From NCBI GenBank assembly GCA_041538025.1, contig JBGOEV010000001.1, positions 1 through 64,000 on the forward strand: 64,000 nucleotides of DNA. The letters are read 5' to 3'. The DNA is from Thermosaccharophagus gerlachensis (GTDB taxonomy: Bacteria; Armatimonadota; Fervidibacteria; Fervidibacterales; Thermosaccharophagaceae). A model generated the notes under the pieces. The model ran no database searches. It worked only from the letters and a program-made list of their open reading frames with translations, and was not told where the DNA came from. Position numbers and translations under genes: made by a program. Shown here one piece after another: positions 35,214-43,183 of the stretch (position 1 is its first letter; each line of letters starts with the position of its first letter).

Positions 35214-35243
35214 ATTATGTGCTGTGGTAGGTAACATAGTCAA
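35214..35243 (-). promoter_or_regulatory. Likely ftsZ promoter
   Basis: On the minus strand, TTGACT (35243-35238) and CATAAT (35219-35214) are separated by 18 nt, 93 bp before the ftsZ start, in the 178-bp gap behind dxr. This would allow ftsZ expression apart from dxr. Confidence 0.55.
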
Positions 35244-35299
35244 GCCTGCTGTCCTCTGCAATTTAAGTATGACATAAAGTTTCCGACAGATGCCTAACC

Positions 35300-36469
35300 C
35301 TACTTTCGTTCCATCTTAGCTACTTGCTGTTTGGCGAATTCTTTTGCCCATGCATCTGCTTCCATAATATCGTCAAGCGATGGCTTTTCAATCGTATTAT
35401 GTGCTGCCATGACATTTTCAATTACACGAGGTATGTCCATAAAGCCTATCTTGCCGTTCAAGAAAGCGTTTACAGCGACTTCATCTGCAGCGCTCATAAC
35501 CGCTGGCATTGTCCCACCAATCCTTGCAGCCTCCATAGCGAGTTGTAGACACGGGAAACGCTTCAAGTCTGGAGGTTCAAATGTAAGTGTGCCTATGGAG
35601 AGCAAGTCACAGCTTGCAACTAACGATTGAAGCCTGTATGGGTATAGGAGTGCATACTGTATTGGGAGACGCATATCCGGCATGCTGAGTTGAGCCTTTA
35701 TAGAACCGTCTACAAACTCAACAAGTGAATGGATGATGCTTTGTGGGTGAATAAGCACATCTATCTTCTGTGGCACCACATCAAACAGCCACATCGCTTC
35801 AATTATCTCAAGCCCTTTGTTCATCAGTGTTGCTGAATCAATCGTCACCTTAGTTCCCATACGCCAAGTGGGGTGGGAAAGCGCTTCTTGTGGCGTCACC
35901 GCTTCAAGCTCTTCCAGTGTCTTTTGCCTGAACGGACCACCGGAGGCAGTAAGTATAAGTCGTTTTATGCTCTCGCGCTTCTCACCGAGCAAGCATTGGA
36001 ATAAGGCACTATGTTCACTATCAACCGGTATAAGTTCTCCCTTCCCTTCACGCCATGCTTTAGTGACTATCTCACCCCCTGCTACGAGTGCCTCTTTGTT
36101 TGCCAATGCAAGACGCTTGCCCAACTCAAGTGTCTTCAAGGTCGGCAATAAGCCAATGTTACCACTAACTGCATTCAAAACCGTGTCAACTGTCTCAAGC
36201 ATTACAAGTTCAATTAATCCATCCAAGCCACCATGCACTTCTAAATCTCTATCTTCAATCGTCGCTTTAACTTCTTCTGCCACATTGACATCGTAGAGGC
36301 AAATGTGCTTTGCACCACATGCCTTTGCCTGCTTGATGAGCAGATCAGCGTTTGAGTGTGCTGCCAGCGCAACCACATTCAACTTATCGTTATGCGCCTT
36401 AGCTACTTCAATCGCTTGTCTCCCTATTGAACCAGTGGAACCAAGTATCGCAAGCCTTCTCACTTCCAT
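35300..36469 (-). CDS. dxr: 1-deoxy-D-xylulose 5-phosphate reductoisomerase
   Basis: Second enzyme of the MEP isoprenoid pathway, converting DXP to MEP with NADPH and a divalent metal. Seen are LAILGSTGSIGRQAIEVA (NADPH site), LANKEALVAGGEIV, IPVDSEHSALFQCL with the metal ligands, TASGGPFR, and a KVTIDSATLMNKGLE segment. Length 389 is standard. AAGGTGAAAAGG precedes the ATG, 9 bp after the cytidylate-kinase-like gene. The product feeds prenyl diphosphates; a polyprenyl synthetase begins at the other end of the window. The common partner rseP is not adjacent. Confidence 0.97.
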   Translation of the reverse strand: MEVRRLAILGSTGSIGRQAIEVAKAHNDKLNVVALAAHSNADLLIKQAKACGAKHICLYDVNVAEEVKATIEDRDLEVHGGLDGLIELVMLETVDTVLNAVSGNIGLLPTLKTLELGKRLALANKEALVAGGEIVTKAWREGKGELIPVDSEHSALFQCLLGEKRESIKRLILTASGGPFRQKTLEELEAVTPQEALSHPTWRMGTKVTIDSATLMNKGLEIIEAMWLFDVVPQKIDVLIHPQSIIHSLVEFVDGSIKAQLSMPDMRLPIQYALLYPYRLQSLVASCDLLSIGTLTFEPPDLKRFPCLQLAMEAARIGGTMPAVMSAADEVAVNAFLNGKIGFMDIPRVIENVMAAHNTIEKPSLDDIMEADAWAKEFAKQQVAKMERK

Positions 36470-36478
36470 ATACCCTTT

Positions 36479-37162
36479 TCACCTTAACCACCTAAGGAAT
36501 GCTTGTGCGATGACATAGGGCGCACGCTCAACCCCTATTGAGGCTACATTGATTATGATGTGATAAAGCGAAGGGTCATTCCAATCAACACCGTAAAACT
36601 GGCGCAGGTAAAGTGAGCGCCTACGATCATGTTTAGCAATTTCACTTTTTGCCTGCTCCAAAGAAATGTTCAAAGAGTTAGCAAGGTTCTCTATGCGCCA
36701 TTGAAGAGGCGCTGTTAGACGCACGTGAAACGCTTTCTCCTTGCCCTTTAGGATAGCCATAGCGCCTCTCCCAACAATGACGACATTGCCTCTATCATAG
36801 AGGCGCTCAATTAGTTGCCGTGTTAATTCAACATAAGCATCATGGTCAAAGGAGCTGTATTGTGGTGTATCGGTTTTCCACTCAGTTGAAAGAGCATTGA
36901 CGAAATGCCTTATAAGGCTCGGTGTCCAATGAACATCAGCATATTTGCCTCCGTGGTGAAGCAGTGAATAAATGAACCGCATAATTGGGTGCATGTGCAT
37001 CTCGTCAAACTTTTCAACCTCATCTTCAGGCAGGTTAGCTCTCTCAGCAACCCACTTTATCACCTCTCTATCAACAAGCTCATATCCGAGCATGTTAGCT
37101 AACCTCTGAGCTATCAACTCACCACTACAACCGTGTGTCCTGCTTATAGTTATGGTCGCCAT
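36479..37162 (-). CDS. Cytidylate kinase-like P-loop protein
   Basis: Matches the cytidylate-kinase-like family rather than true Cmk. It has TITISRTHGCSGELIAQRLA (a P-loop-like GCSGE in place of a canonical GxxGxGK), GYELVDREVIKWVAE and NVVIVGRGAMAIL. Members are mostly uncharacterised and are presumed nucleotide kinases. 227 residues. It is the first gene of a minus-strand run with dxr and ftsZ. Confidence 0.8.
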   Translation of the reverse strand: MATITISRTHGCSGELIAQRLANMLGYELVDREVIKWVAERANLPEDEVEKFDEMHMHPIMRFIYSLLHHGGKYADVHWTPSLIRHFVNALSTEWKTDTPQYSSFDHDAYVELTRQLIERLYDRGNVVIVGRGAMAILKGKEKAFHVRLTAPLQWRIENLANSLNISLEQAKSEIAKHDRRRSLYLRQFYGVDWNDPSLYHIIINVASIGVERAPYVIAQAFLRWLR

Positions 37163-37250
37163 AAAGCCATCACCTGGACTAACTGAATTTAAGGCGAAGC
37201 CATCTTTAAGCTACATAGCAAAGCTTCAGCAAGGCAGAAACGGTAATAGC

Positions 37251-37279
37251 TTAAGAAACTTTAAGTCATCGTGATACAA
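37251..37279 (+). promoter_or_regulatory. Possible extended -10 promoter
   Basis: TGATACAAT (TG-n-TACAAT, -10 at 37274-37279) with a weak TTAAGA -35 at 37251-37256 and a 17-nt spacer lies in the divergent gap, 45 nt before the GTG of the next plus-strand gene. Confidence 0.4.
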
Positions 37280-37324
37280 TTTTATGCCGAGAATCAATTG
37301 CCTGCAATACGGAGGTGCTTCAAA

Positions 37325-38164
37325 GTGCGCAAGCTCTTCGTGGCAGTGGTGGTTTTGTGTTTGTTCGTCCCTTCCAAATACTCATATGCTCAGCGCATCC
37401 TCTTCACAATTACTGATAGCATGACATTGCGTGATGTCCTCCAACTTATCTCCAATCGCACAGGACAGGTAATCTATGTCTCAAAGCAGGATAGCAAAGT
37501 AATAAGGCATTACCGCTTCCCACCGCATATGATTGGTGTTACGATTAAGGCTAATACTGCGGGGCAAGCGCTTTCATTCCTTTTTGGTGCTGGTTGGGAA
37601 GGCTCTCCTATACCAGTTGATGCTCGTGCAAAACTTAACGAGACATATATGCTCTCACACACACCACCACCGATAAAAATCGCTAACTACACATTGTGGT
37701 CTTGCAACAATCGCTATTTTGATTGGGAACCTGTTAATGGCAATGCACGTGTCATCGTTCGGTTACAACCAGATGGAGACCTGTTTAAGCGTGAACCATT
37801 TGAGCTTGAGCTTGCCGATGAGTTCACGCTTGATACTATTCGGGACATGATAAAACAACGAACTGGCATCTACATAAACATTGAGCCAGAGGAACATAGG
37901 TTCATGCCTTCAAACCTCTTACCGCAATACAAGTTCATGAAAGCAAAAGAGCCGTTCCTTGTCCCGATGAGGGTCGCACAGTTGTCACTGCTTTTTGGTG
38001 CTCTCCTTAACGAGAAGTGGACACTTGGCGAATGGCTTTCCATCATTGCAGAAGGCTTAAACTTACACTCTCGTCAAAGGGGCTGCTTGTGGAAGTGGAC
38101 AACATGGGTTAATGGAGGTAAACCAATTTACACATTGCGTTGCTATGCTCATCCAAAGTTTTAG
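37325..38164 (+). CDS. Secreted protein with two STN-like segments, function unknown
   Basis: GTG 37325 has GGAGGTG 7 nt upstream and starts a signal peptide (VRKLFVAVVVLCLFVPSKYSYA). The mature protein shows two related stretches: ITDSMTLRDVLQLISNRTGQ at ~25-45 and LADEFTLDTIRDMIKQRTGI at ~175-195. Each is followed by a strand-rich segment and a FLFGAGWE / LLFGALLNEKW motif. This looks like an internal duplication of an STN/secretin-type short domain. It resembles the N-terminal domains of the secretin-operon proteins at 15.2 and 16.2 kb, but there is no barrel. It lies 66 bp before an ABC permease. No specific function can be assigned. Confidence 0.6.
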   Translation: MRKLFVAVVVLCLFVPSKYSYAQRILFTITDSMTLRDVLQLISNRTGQVIYVSKQDSKVIRHYRFPPHMIGVTIKANTAGQALSFLFGAGWEGSPIPVDARAKLNETYMLSHTPPPIKIANYTLWSCNNRYFDWEPVNGNARVIVRLQPDGDLFKREPFELELADEFTLDTIRDMIKQRTGIYINIEPEEHRFMPSNLLPQYKFMKAKEPFLVPMRVAQLSLLFGALLNEKWTLGEWLSIIAEGLNLHSRQRGCLWKWTTWVNGGKPIYTLRCYAHPKF

Positions 38165-38230
38165 CGCCTTAGTCCATCAGACTTATTATGCCAGTATACA
38201 GCCAAAGGTCGTTGAAGGGAGAACTTAAAA

Positions 38231-39271
38231 GTGAATGGTGACGAGGTGCAAAGGGATTTGCAAGGTTCGTCAAATTCAGTATCTGGAGCAACGAAATCAA
38301 GTTTTGCAACAGCACTTGATGTGGCTGGAGATGTTTTTCTGCGTTTCTTAAAAGCGGAGTGGTCTGCACCTTTGATAAGCCTTGTTCTTTTGGTCATCTG
38401 CTTCAGCCTTGTCTCAGAAGCTTTCAGGAGGCTTGAGAACTTCTACAACATTGGTCTTCAAGCACCTATCATAGCCGTAATCGCTGTCGGACAAACACTC
38501 ATCATAACAGCTGGTGGCATTGACTTATCAGTTGGTTCTGTGCTTGCTTTTGCTTCTGTGAATGCAGCTTGGTTGCTTAACAAAGGCTATAGCCCGCACC
38601 TTGGTTTGCTTGTTGCTGTTCTTACGGGGTGTTTCTGTGGTTTGATCAATGGCTCGCTCGTTGTATTTGGGCGCTTGCCACCATTTATAGCCACACTCGG
38701 TATGATGGGCATAGCAAGAGGGCTGGCTCACTTAATAAGTGGTGGCGTTAGCATTTATATCCCGCAAAGCTGGTTTTGGGGCATCAGCAGTCAGAAGATT
38801 CTATTCATGCCGATGCCTTTCCTTATAGCTATTCTTGTTGCATTTGCTGGTCATATTACGCTCGCATATACGCGTCTTGGAAGGCATCTTTATGCAGTTG
38901 GTGGTAGCTACGAAGCAGCACGCCTCTCCGGAGTCCCGGTCAAACTTGTGCTATTGATTGCTTTCGTGCTATGTGGGTTATGCACGGGTATAGCATCGGT
39001 CATTGAAGCTTCAAGGGTAACTGTTGGTTCGCCGATGAGCGGTATTATGTATGAGTTGCACGCTATAGCAGCCTGTGTCATTGGTGGTGCAAGTTTATCT
39101 GGAGGTAGAGGAACAATCATTGGGACAATAGCAGGAGCTTTATTAATGGCTGTTTTGAGAAATGGTTGTGATGCGCTCAACCTGCGTTACGAGTATCAGC
39201 AGATCGTCATAGGGATAGCCGTGATAATAGCTGTCCTTTATGATCGGTGGAGACATGAGAGAACAAGGTAA
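38231..39271 (+). CDS. Sugar ABC transporter permease, RbsC-type
   Basis: BPD_transp_2 family inner-membrane protein, 346 residues with ~9-10 hydrophobic helices. The conserved LIITAGGIDLSVGSVLAF and the cytoplasmic loop GRHLYAVGGSYEAARLSGV that contacts the ATPase are present. It would import a monosaccharide such as ribose, xylose or galactose together with an ATPase and a periplasmic binding protein. Neither partner is in the window, which is unusual for this family. GTG start with AAGGGAGAA about 8 nt upstream. It converges with the D-aminoacylase gene. Confidence 0.9.
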   Translation: MNGDEVQRDLQGSSNSVSGATKSSFATALDVAGDVFLRFLKAEWSAPLISLVLLVICFSLVSEAFRRLENFYNIGLQAPIIAVIAVGQTLIITAGGIDLSVGSVLAFASVNAAWLLNKGYSPHLGLLVAVLTGCFCGLINGSLVVFGRLPPFIATLGMMGIARGLAHLISGGVSIYIPQSWFWGISSQKILFMPMPFLIAILVAFAGHITLAYTRLGRHLYAVGGSYEAARLSGVPVKLVLLIAFVLCGLCTGIASVIEASRVTVGSPMSGIMYELHAIAACVIGGASLSGGRGTIIGTIAGALLMAVLRNGCDALNLRYEYQQIVIGIAVIIAVLYDRWRHERTR

Positions 39272-39306
39272 CAAAGGATGCAAAGCCTTTTGTAGTTTGC
39301 CTTCAC

Positions 39307-40914
39307 TTATGTTGTTCGGCTGTGGTAAAGCACCCTGCCAGGTAGGGCTAAAGTAGGTTTGCCATCATACACAACAGCAACTCCGTTCACAAAAACATAT
39401 TTTACGCCCTCAGGAGCAGCGTATGGTTGGTGGAATGTGCTTGTATCGTTTATGAGCAGTGGGTCAAAAACAACTATGTCGGCGAAGTAACCCTCCTTCA
39501 ATTCTCCTCTGTAGCTTATGTTAAACTTTGAAGCTGCAAGTGAGGTCATCTTCCTTACAGCTTCTGTGAGCGTGAGCATACCTGTCTCTCTCACATAGCG
39601 CCCAAGTATCCTCGGGAATGTCCCAAAGCCCCTTGGATGTGGTTTGCCTGCTTTATTAGGAGCGCTTAGCCTCCTTGCGGAAGAGTCAGTTCCAATCATA
39701 GTCCTGTGATAGCGTATAACTTGGGCTACATCCTCTTCGGAGAGCGTGAAGCATATCATGGTTGTTTGAGCGTTATCTTCGCACAGCAAATGAACAAGCG
39801 CCTCAAAAGGCGTTTTACCGAGCTTGATAGCTACTTCATTTAGCCTTACACCTTCAAAGCTTTTCAATTCTTCATTCGCTGTTTCAGAGATCATAACCTG
39901 TGCCCAATCGTCCTCTGTGACAAACCTTTTCTCAACCTCCGCTCGTATAAGTTTCAGTGCATCAGGGTCATTTAGCCTTTCAAGGAGTGCCTTTGTTCCA
40001 CCAGAATGCACCCACTTAGGTAGAAGCATTTTGAGAGTCGTTGAAGTAGCAGTGTATGGATACATATCGCAAGTTACATCCAAACCACTTTCATTGGCTT
40101 GCTCAATCATTTGTAGCGTTGTCCCAACCTTTCCCCAATTCTCTTTCCCGACAGCTTTGTGATGCGATATTTGCACAGGAACAGCAGTTTGGCGGGCAAC
40201 ATCTATTGCCTCATGGACAGCCGAAATTAAATCGTAAGACTCGTTCCTAATATGTGTAGCATACACACCGTTGTAATAGCGCACCACCTTGCAAAGTTCA
40301 ACAAGCTCATTTGGCTGTGAGAAGCATCCGGGTGGGTATATCAAACCAGAAGAAAGACCAAATGCACCTTGCTCAAGCGCCTCAGCCAAAAGTATTTTCA
40401 TCGTTTCCATTTCTTCCAACGATGGTTCCCTTGCATCATCTCCCATGACTGATGAGCGTAGTGAGTTATGTCCTACGAGAGTCGCTATGTTTATCCCTAA
40501 GCCTCCTTCTTCAAGGACGCTTAGGAACTCACTAAGTTTGTTCCATCTGGCTTCTATACCCATCCTTTGCAACCACATCTCGGTTTGCTCGCGTATGCTC
40601 CCTTTCAGAATCGGTGCTGCCGAGAAACCACAGTTCCCAGATATCTCTGTTGTAATGCCTTGCATAACTTTGCTCTCACAATACCTATTCACAAGGAGCT
40701 CATAATCCGAGTGACCATGCACATCAATAAAACCGGGCGAGGCAACCAACCCATCAGCGTCTATAACGAGTTTGGAGTTTCTGTCTGCCTCATTTGGTAT
40801 GAAGCCGACTTTTGCAATCTTATCACCGACTATCCCTATGTCGCTAACGAACGGTCTCCCTCCTGTTCCATCAATGACGGTGGCATTCCTTATGAGGACA
40901 TCAAAGCTCATCAT
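39307..40914 (-). CDS. N-acyl-D-amino-acid deacylase (D-aminoacylase family)
   Basis: Amidohydrolase-3 family, 535 residues. It has PGFIDVHGHSD (metal ligands), EISGNCGFSAAP with the conserved Cys that bridges metal in D-aminoacylase, YATHIRNES, VQISHHKA, and MIGTDSSA with the catalytic Asp. It hydrolyses N-acylated D-amino acids to free D-amino acids, possibly from peptidoglycan or peptides. Many relatives are annotated as dihydroorotase-like or D-glutamate deacylases, so the substrate is uncertain. It is transcribed alone. Confidence 0.86.
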   Translation of the reverse strand: MMSFDVLIRNATVIDGTGGRPFVSDIGIVGDKIAKVGFIPNEADRNSKLVIDADGLVASPGFIDVHGHSDYELLVNRYCESKVMQGITTEISGNCGFSAAPILKGSIREQTEMWLQRMGIEARWNKLSEFLSVLEEGGLGINIATLVGHNSLRSSVMGDDAREPSLEEMETMKILLAEALEQGAFGLSSGLIYPPGCFSQPNELVELCKVVRYYNGVYATHIRNESYDLISAVHEAIDVARQTAVPVQISHHKAVGKENWGKVGTTLQMIEQANESGLDVTCDMYPYTATSTTLKMLLPKWVHSGGTKALLERLNDPDALKLIRAEVEKRFVTEDDWAQVMISETANEELKSFEGVRLNEVAIKLGKTPFEALVHLLCEDNAQTTMICFTLSEEDVAQVIRYHRTMIGTDSSARRLSAPNKAGKPHPRGFGTFPRILGRYVRETGMLTLTEAVRKMTSLAASKFNISYRGELKEGYFADIVVFDPLLINDTSTFHQPYAAPEGVKYVFVNGVAVVYDGKPTLALPGRVLYHSRTT

Positions 40915-41206
40915 TAACGCCTCCTATCGCTATGGCTCTCCAAGCTACTCATTTGTATGAGCGTGCTCTAAAAATCCAATTTTAGATTGTATCCGAGTGC
41001 CAAGCTTATTATGGGAGTGGCTTTAGCCACGAATTTAACTAAGGAGACGAACCAAGTTCTCTCATGTCCATGTTTCATGCTTTGTCTATAAGCTGAAACC
41101 AGCAGTGCGGAAGAGTGAATTGAGATTTTAGAACACTGCTCTTGCTTCGGCATAATTACCAAAGAGAGTAGCGTAAATTAAGCTTGGTCTGCAGGGGGAC
41201 ATCAAG
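40915..41206. other. 292-bp divergent intergenic region with two inverted repeats
   Basis: The largest gap in the window. It contains GTGGCTTTAGCCAC (41027-41040, stem GTGGC, loop TTTA) and AGCAGTG (41101-41107)/CACTGCT (41134-41140) with a 26-nt loop. A 64-codon minus-strand ORF (40968-41162) has no convincing ribosome site or family. No clear consensus promoter was found, although it must drive the D-aminoacylase leftward and the oxidoreductase rightward. Confidence 0.5.
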
Positions 41207-42280
41207 ATGAGAGATGTATTTCGTGTCGGGATAATTGGGTGTGGGCGGAAGGCTTCCACTATTGACGACGAAGCCCACTTGCGCTGGTTAACAAATTACG
41301 ATGTTGTTCCAAGCAGCCACACTTCTGCATACTTACAGAACCCGAGGACAAAGATAGTGGCAGTGGCAGCCCGCACAGAAGAATCGCTTCAAAGATACAT
41401 CGCAAGATGGAAGCTTTACGATGTGCGCACATACACGGATTACAAGAGAATGCTTGAGTTGGAAGAATTGGACATAGTCAGTGTTGTAACACATGCTGAT
41501 ATGCATGCCGAAATAACTATTGCTGCTGCTAAAGCAGGTGTTAAAGGCATAATATGTGAGAAGGCAATGGCTACATCATTGGAGGAAGCTGATGAGATGA
41601 TAAGAGTTTGCGAAAGTAACGGTGTTAAACTGCTCATCAATCACCCGAGGCGTTATCACCCAACATTTACTACAGCAAAGAAGATGATTGAAGATGGCGT
41701 CATAGGTGAGCTAAAGAGCATGCGTGGCGCCATCTGGACATTCCTTCTGCACAATGGGACTCACCTTTGGGATATGTTTTGCTACTTCGCTGGAGATGCG
41801 GATATGGTTTGGGGATATGTTGCTGAAGAGGATGTGCAAGACCCCGGAGGGTGTGCAATGATACGGTTCAAAAACGGCGTGATGGCTTTCGCTGACGTAA
41901 TGACGATGCAAGGGTTTAACATGCAACTTTATGGCAGCGATGGCATGATCCACATTGATATGTTCAAAGAAGGCTTCCGTGTAGAAGTTTATGAGGATTT
42001 GATACCGCCATCTAAGGATAGACCATATTACCAGTTTCGTCCAAAGAGGCTTGTGCGCAGTGAGCACATTGAGATTGAAAAACCATTTACACCACCAATG
42101 CAGGCAGCAGTTCAAGACCTGATTGATTCCATCATGGAAGACAGGCAACCGCGCTCAAGCGGATATGATGGCAGGAAAGCGTTGGAGTTAGGGATAGCAG
42201 TTCATGCATCAGCGAGGAAAGGAGGTATGGCTGTCACTTTACCGCTAACTGATAGGACGATACGCATTATTTCAAGATGA
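41207..42280 (+). CDS. Gfo/Idh/MocA-family NAD(P)-dependent oxidoreductase
   Basis: N-terminal Rossmann fold (RVGIIGCGRKAS, ~5-125) with the family signature ICEKAMATSLEEADEM, where Pro of the usual EKP is Ala. A C-terminal alpha/beta domain follows, with LLINHPRRYHPTF. It oxidises or reduces a sugar, inositol or similar polyol; the substrate is unknown. The HPRRYHP signature points to the expected catalytic His region. AGGGGGA lies 8 nt before the ATG. It is followed 23 bp later by the TPR gene. Confidence 0.87.
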   Translation: MRDVFRVGIIGCGRKASTIDDEAHLRWLTNYDVVPSSHTSAYLQNPRTKIVAVAARTEESLQRYIARWKLYDVRTYTDYKRMLELEELDIVSVVTHADMHAEITIAAAKAGVKGIICEKAMATSLEEADEMIRVCESNGVKLLINHPRRYHPTFTTAKKMIEDGVIGELKSMRGAIWTFLLHNGTHLWDMFCYFAGDADMVWGYVAEEDVQDPGGCAMIRFKNGVMAFADVMTMQGFNMQLYGSDGMIHIDMFKEGFRVEVYEDLIPPSKDRPYYQFRPKRLVRSEHIEIEKPFTPPMQAAVQDLIDSIMEDRQPRSSGYDGRKALELGIAVHASARKGGMAVTLPLTDRTIRIISR

Positions 42281-42303
42281 AGCTAAATGTGTGGTGATGC
42301 AAG

Positions 42304-43083
42304 TTGGCGAAGCGCAAGACAAGGAAGGAAAAAGAGAGAGCCGCGAAGCGTTGGGAAATGCTTAGGGAGATGGTGCGCTTTGGATATGGTGTTTTACCGG
42401 ACGATGTTGTTGAGCAAGCTGTAAGGATTTATGGGCAGGCTGTAAGGGAATATGATGGTGGAGATTTCGAAGCTGCCGAGAAGCTACTCAACCACGTCCT
42501 CCAATTAAGCCCTAAAGCTATACCAGCGTTAATGCTACATGCTCAACTCATGATGCGCTTGAAACGATGGGATGAGGCAATTTCGTCACTATCAAAGATT
42601 GCCGAGATATGTCCAAACGATCCTGATGCGTATAAGCGACTTGGTGAAGCGCTTGAAGCCACAGGTCAGAAGAGAAGAGCTTTTGATGTGTATAGGAAAG
42701 CGATTGATGTGGCAAGCGCAAGCGCGCATTACCAAGAATGGATTGAAGAGTTGCAAAGAAGATGCCAACGACTTGAAAAAGAATTATCGGTTGAGCGCAT
42801 GAAACGAGAACAAGACGAGAAGCAAAGGCAGATCGAGGAACTGTTACACCTCGCTGACCTGTATGAAAGCAGTGGAGTGAAAAGAAGGGCAAGAGAATAT
42901 CTTAAAAACATTCTTGAGTTGGACCCGCAAAACATAGCTGTTACTTTGCGCATAGCTGCGATTGAGATTGAGCTTGGTAATTACAACGAGGCAAGGGAAC
43001 TGCTTTTGAAGATTGAGAAACAACACGGGGAGCTCCCACCCGAGGCAACAGCGCTTATGGAGAAGTTACAACAGCTAAGGTAA
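42304..43083 (+). CDS. TPR-repeat protein
   Basis: Starts with TTG 42304 after GGTGAT; the ATG at 42297 is in another frame that soon stops. There is a basic N-terminus (MAKRKTRKEKERAAKR). Tetratricopeptide repeats at ~45-135 (YDGGDFEAAEKLLNHVLQLS, DPDAYKRLGEALEATGQKRR) are followed by a charged coiled coil (~140-185) and further TPRs to the end (SSGVKRRAREYLKNILELD, GNYNEARELLLKIEK). It is a cytoplasmic scaffold with no catalytic domain; its partners are unknown. Confidence 0.8.
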   Translation: MAKRKTRKEKERAAKRWEMLREMVRFGYGVLPDDVVEQAVRIYGQAVREYDGGDFEAAEKLLNHVLQLSPKAIPALMLHAQLMMRLKRWDEAISSLSKIAEICPNDPDAYKRLGEALEATGQKRRAFDVYRKAIDVASASAHYQEWIEELQRRCQRLEKELSVERMKREQDEKQRQIEELLHLADLYESSGVKRRAREYLKNILELDPQNIAVTLRIAAIEIELGNYNEARELLLKIEKQHGELPPEATALMEKLQQLR

Positions 43084-43183
43084 CTTTTCCACAGCGCCAA
43101 GAACATTATTTCTTCATTCTTGCTCGGCACACTGGTCATCCTAAGAGCATTGTAAAGGCGCGTAGTTGATAGCGCTCTTCGCA

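Noticed and set aside
35817..36296. Plus-strand ORF of 159 codons over dxr
   Set aside because: Antisense of dxr, with no own signal.
39272..39306. Weak hairpin AAAGG...CCTTTT between the converging permease and D-aminoacylase genes
   Set aside because: Stem of only 5 bp and no long T tract; not enough for a terminator call.
41105..41160. Promoter-like TTGAGA and CATAAT before the Gfo/Idh gene
   Set aside because: The spacer is about 25 nt, too long for a sigma70 promoter.
40968..41162. 64-codon minus-strand ORF in the largest intergenic gap
   Set aside because: No ribosome site, no recognised family, and it spans both inverted repeats, so it is more likely noncoding.
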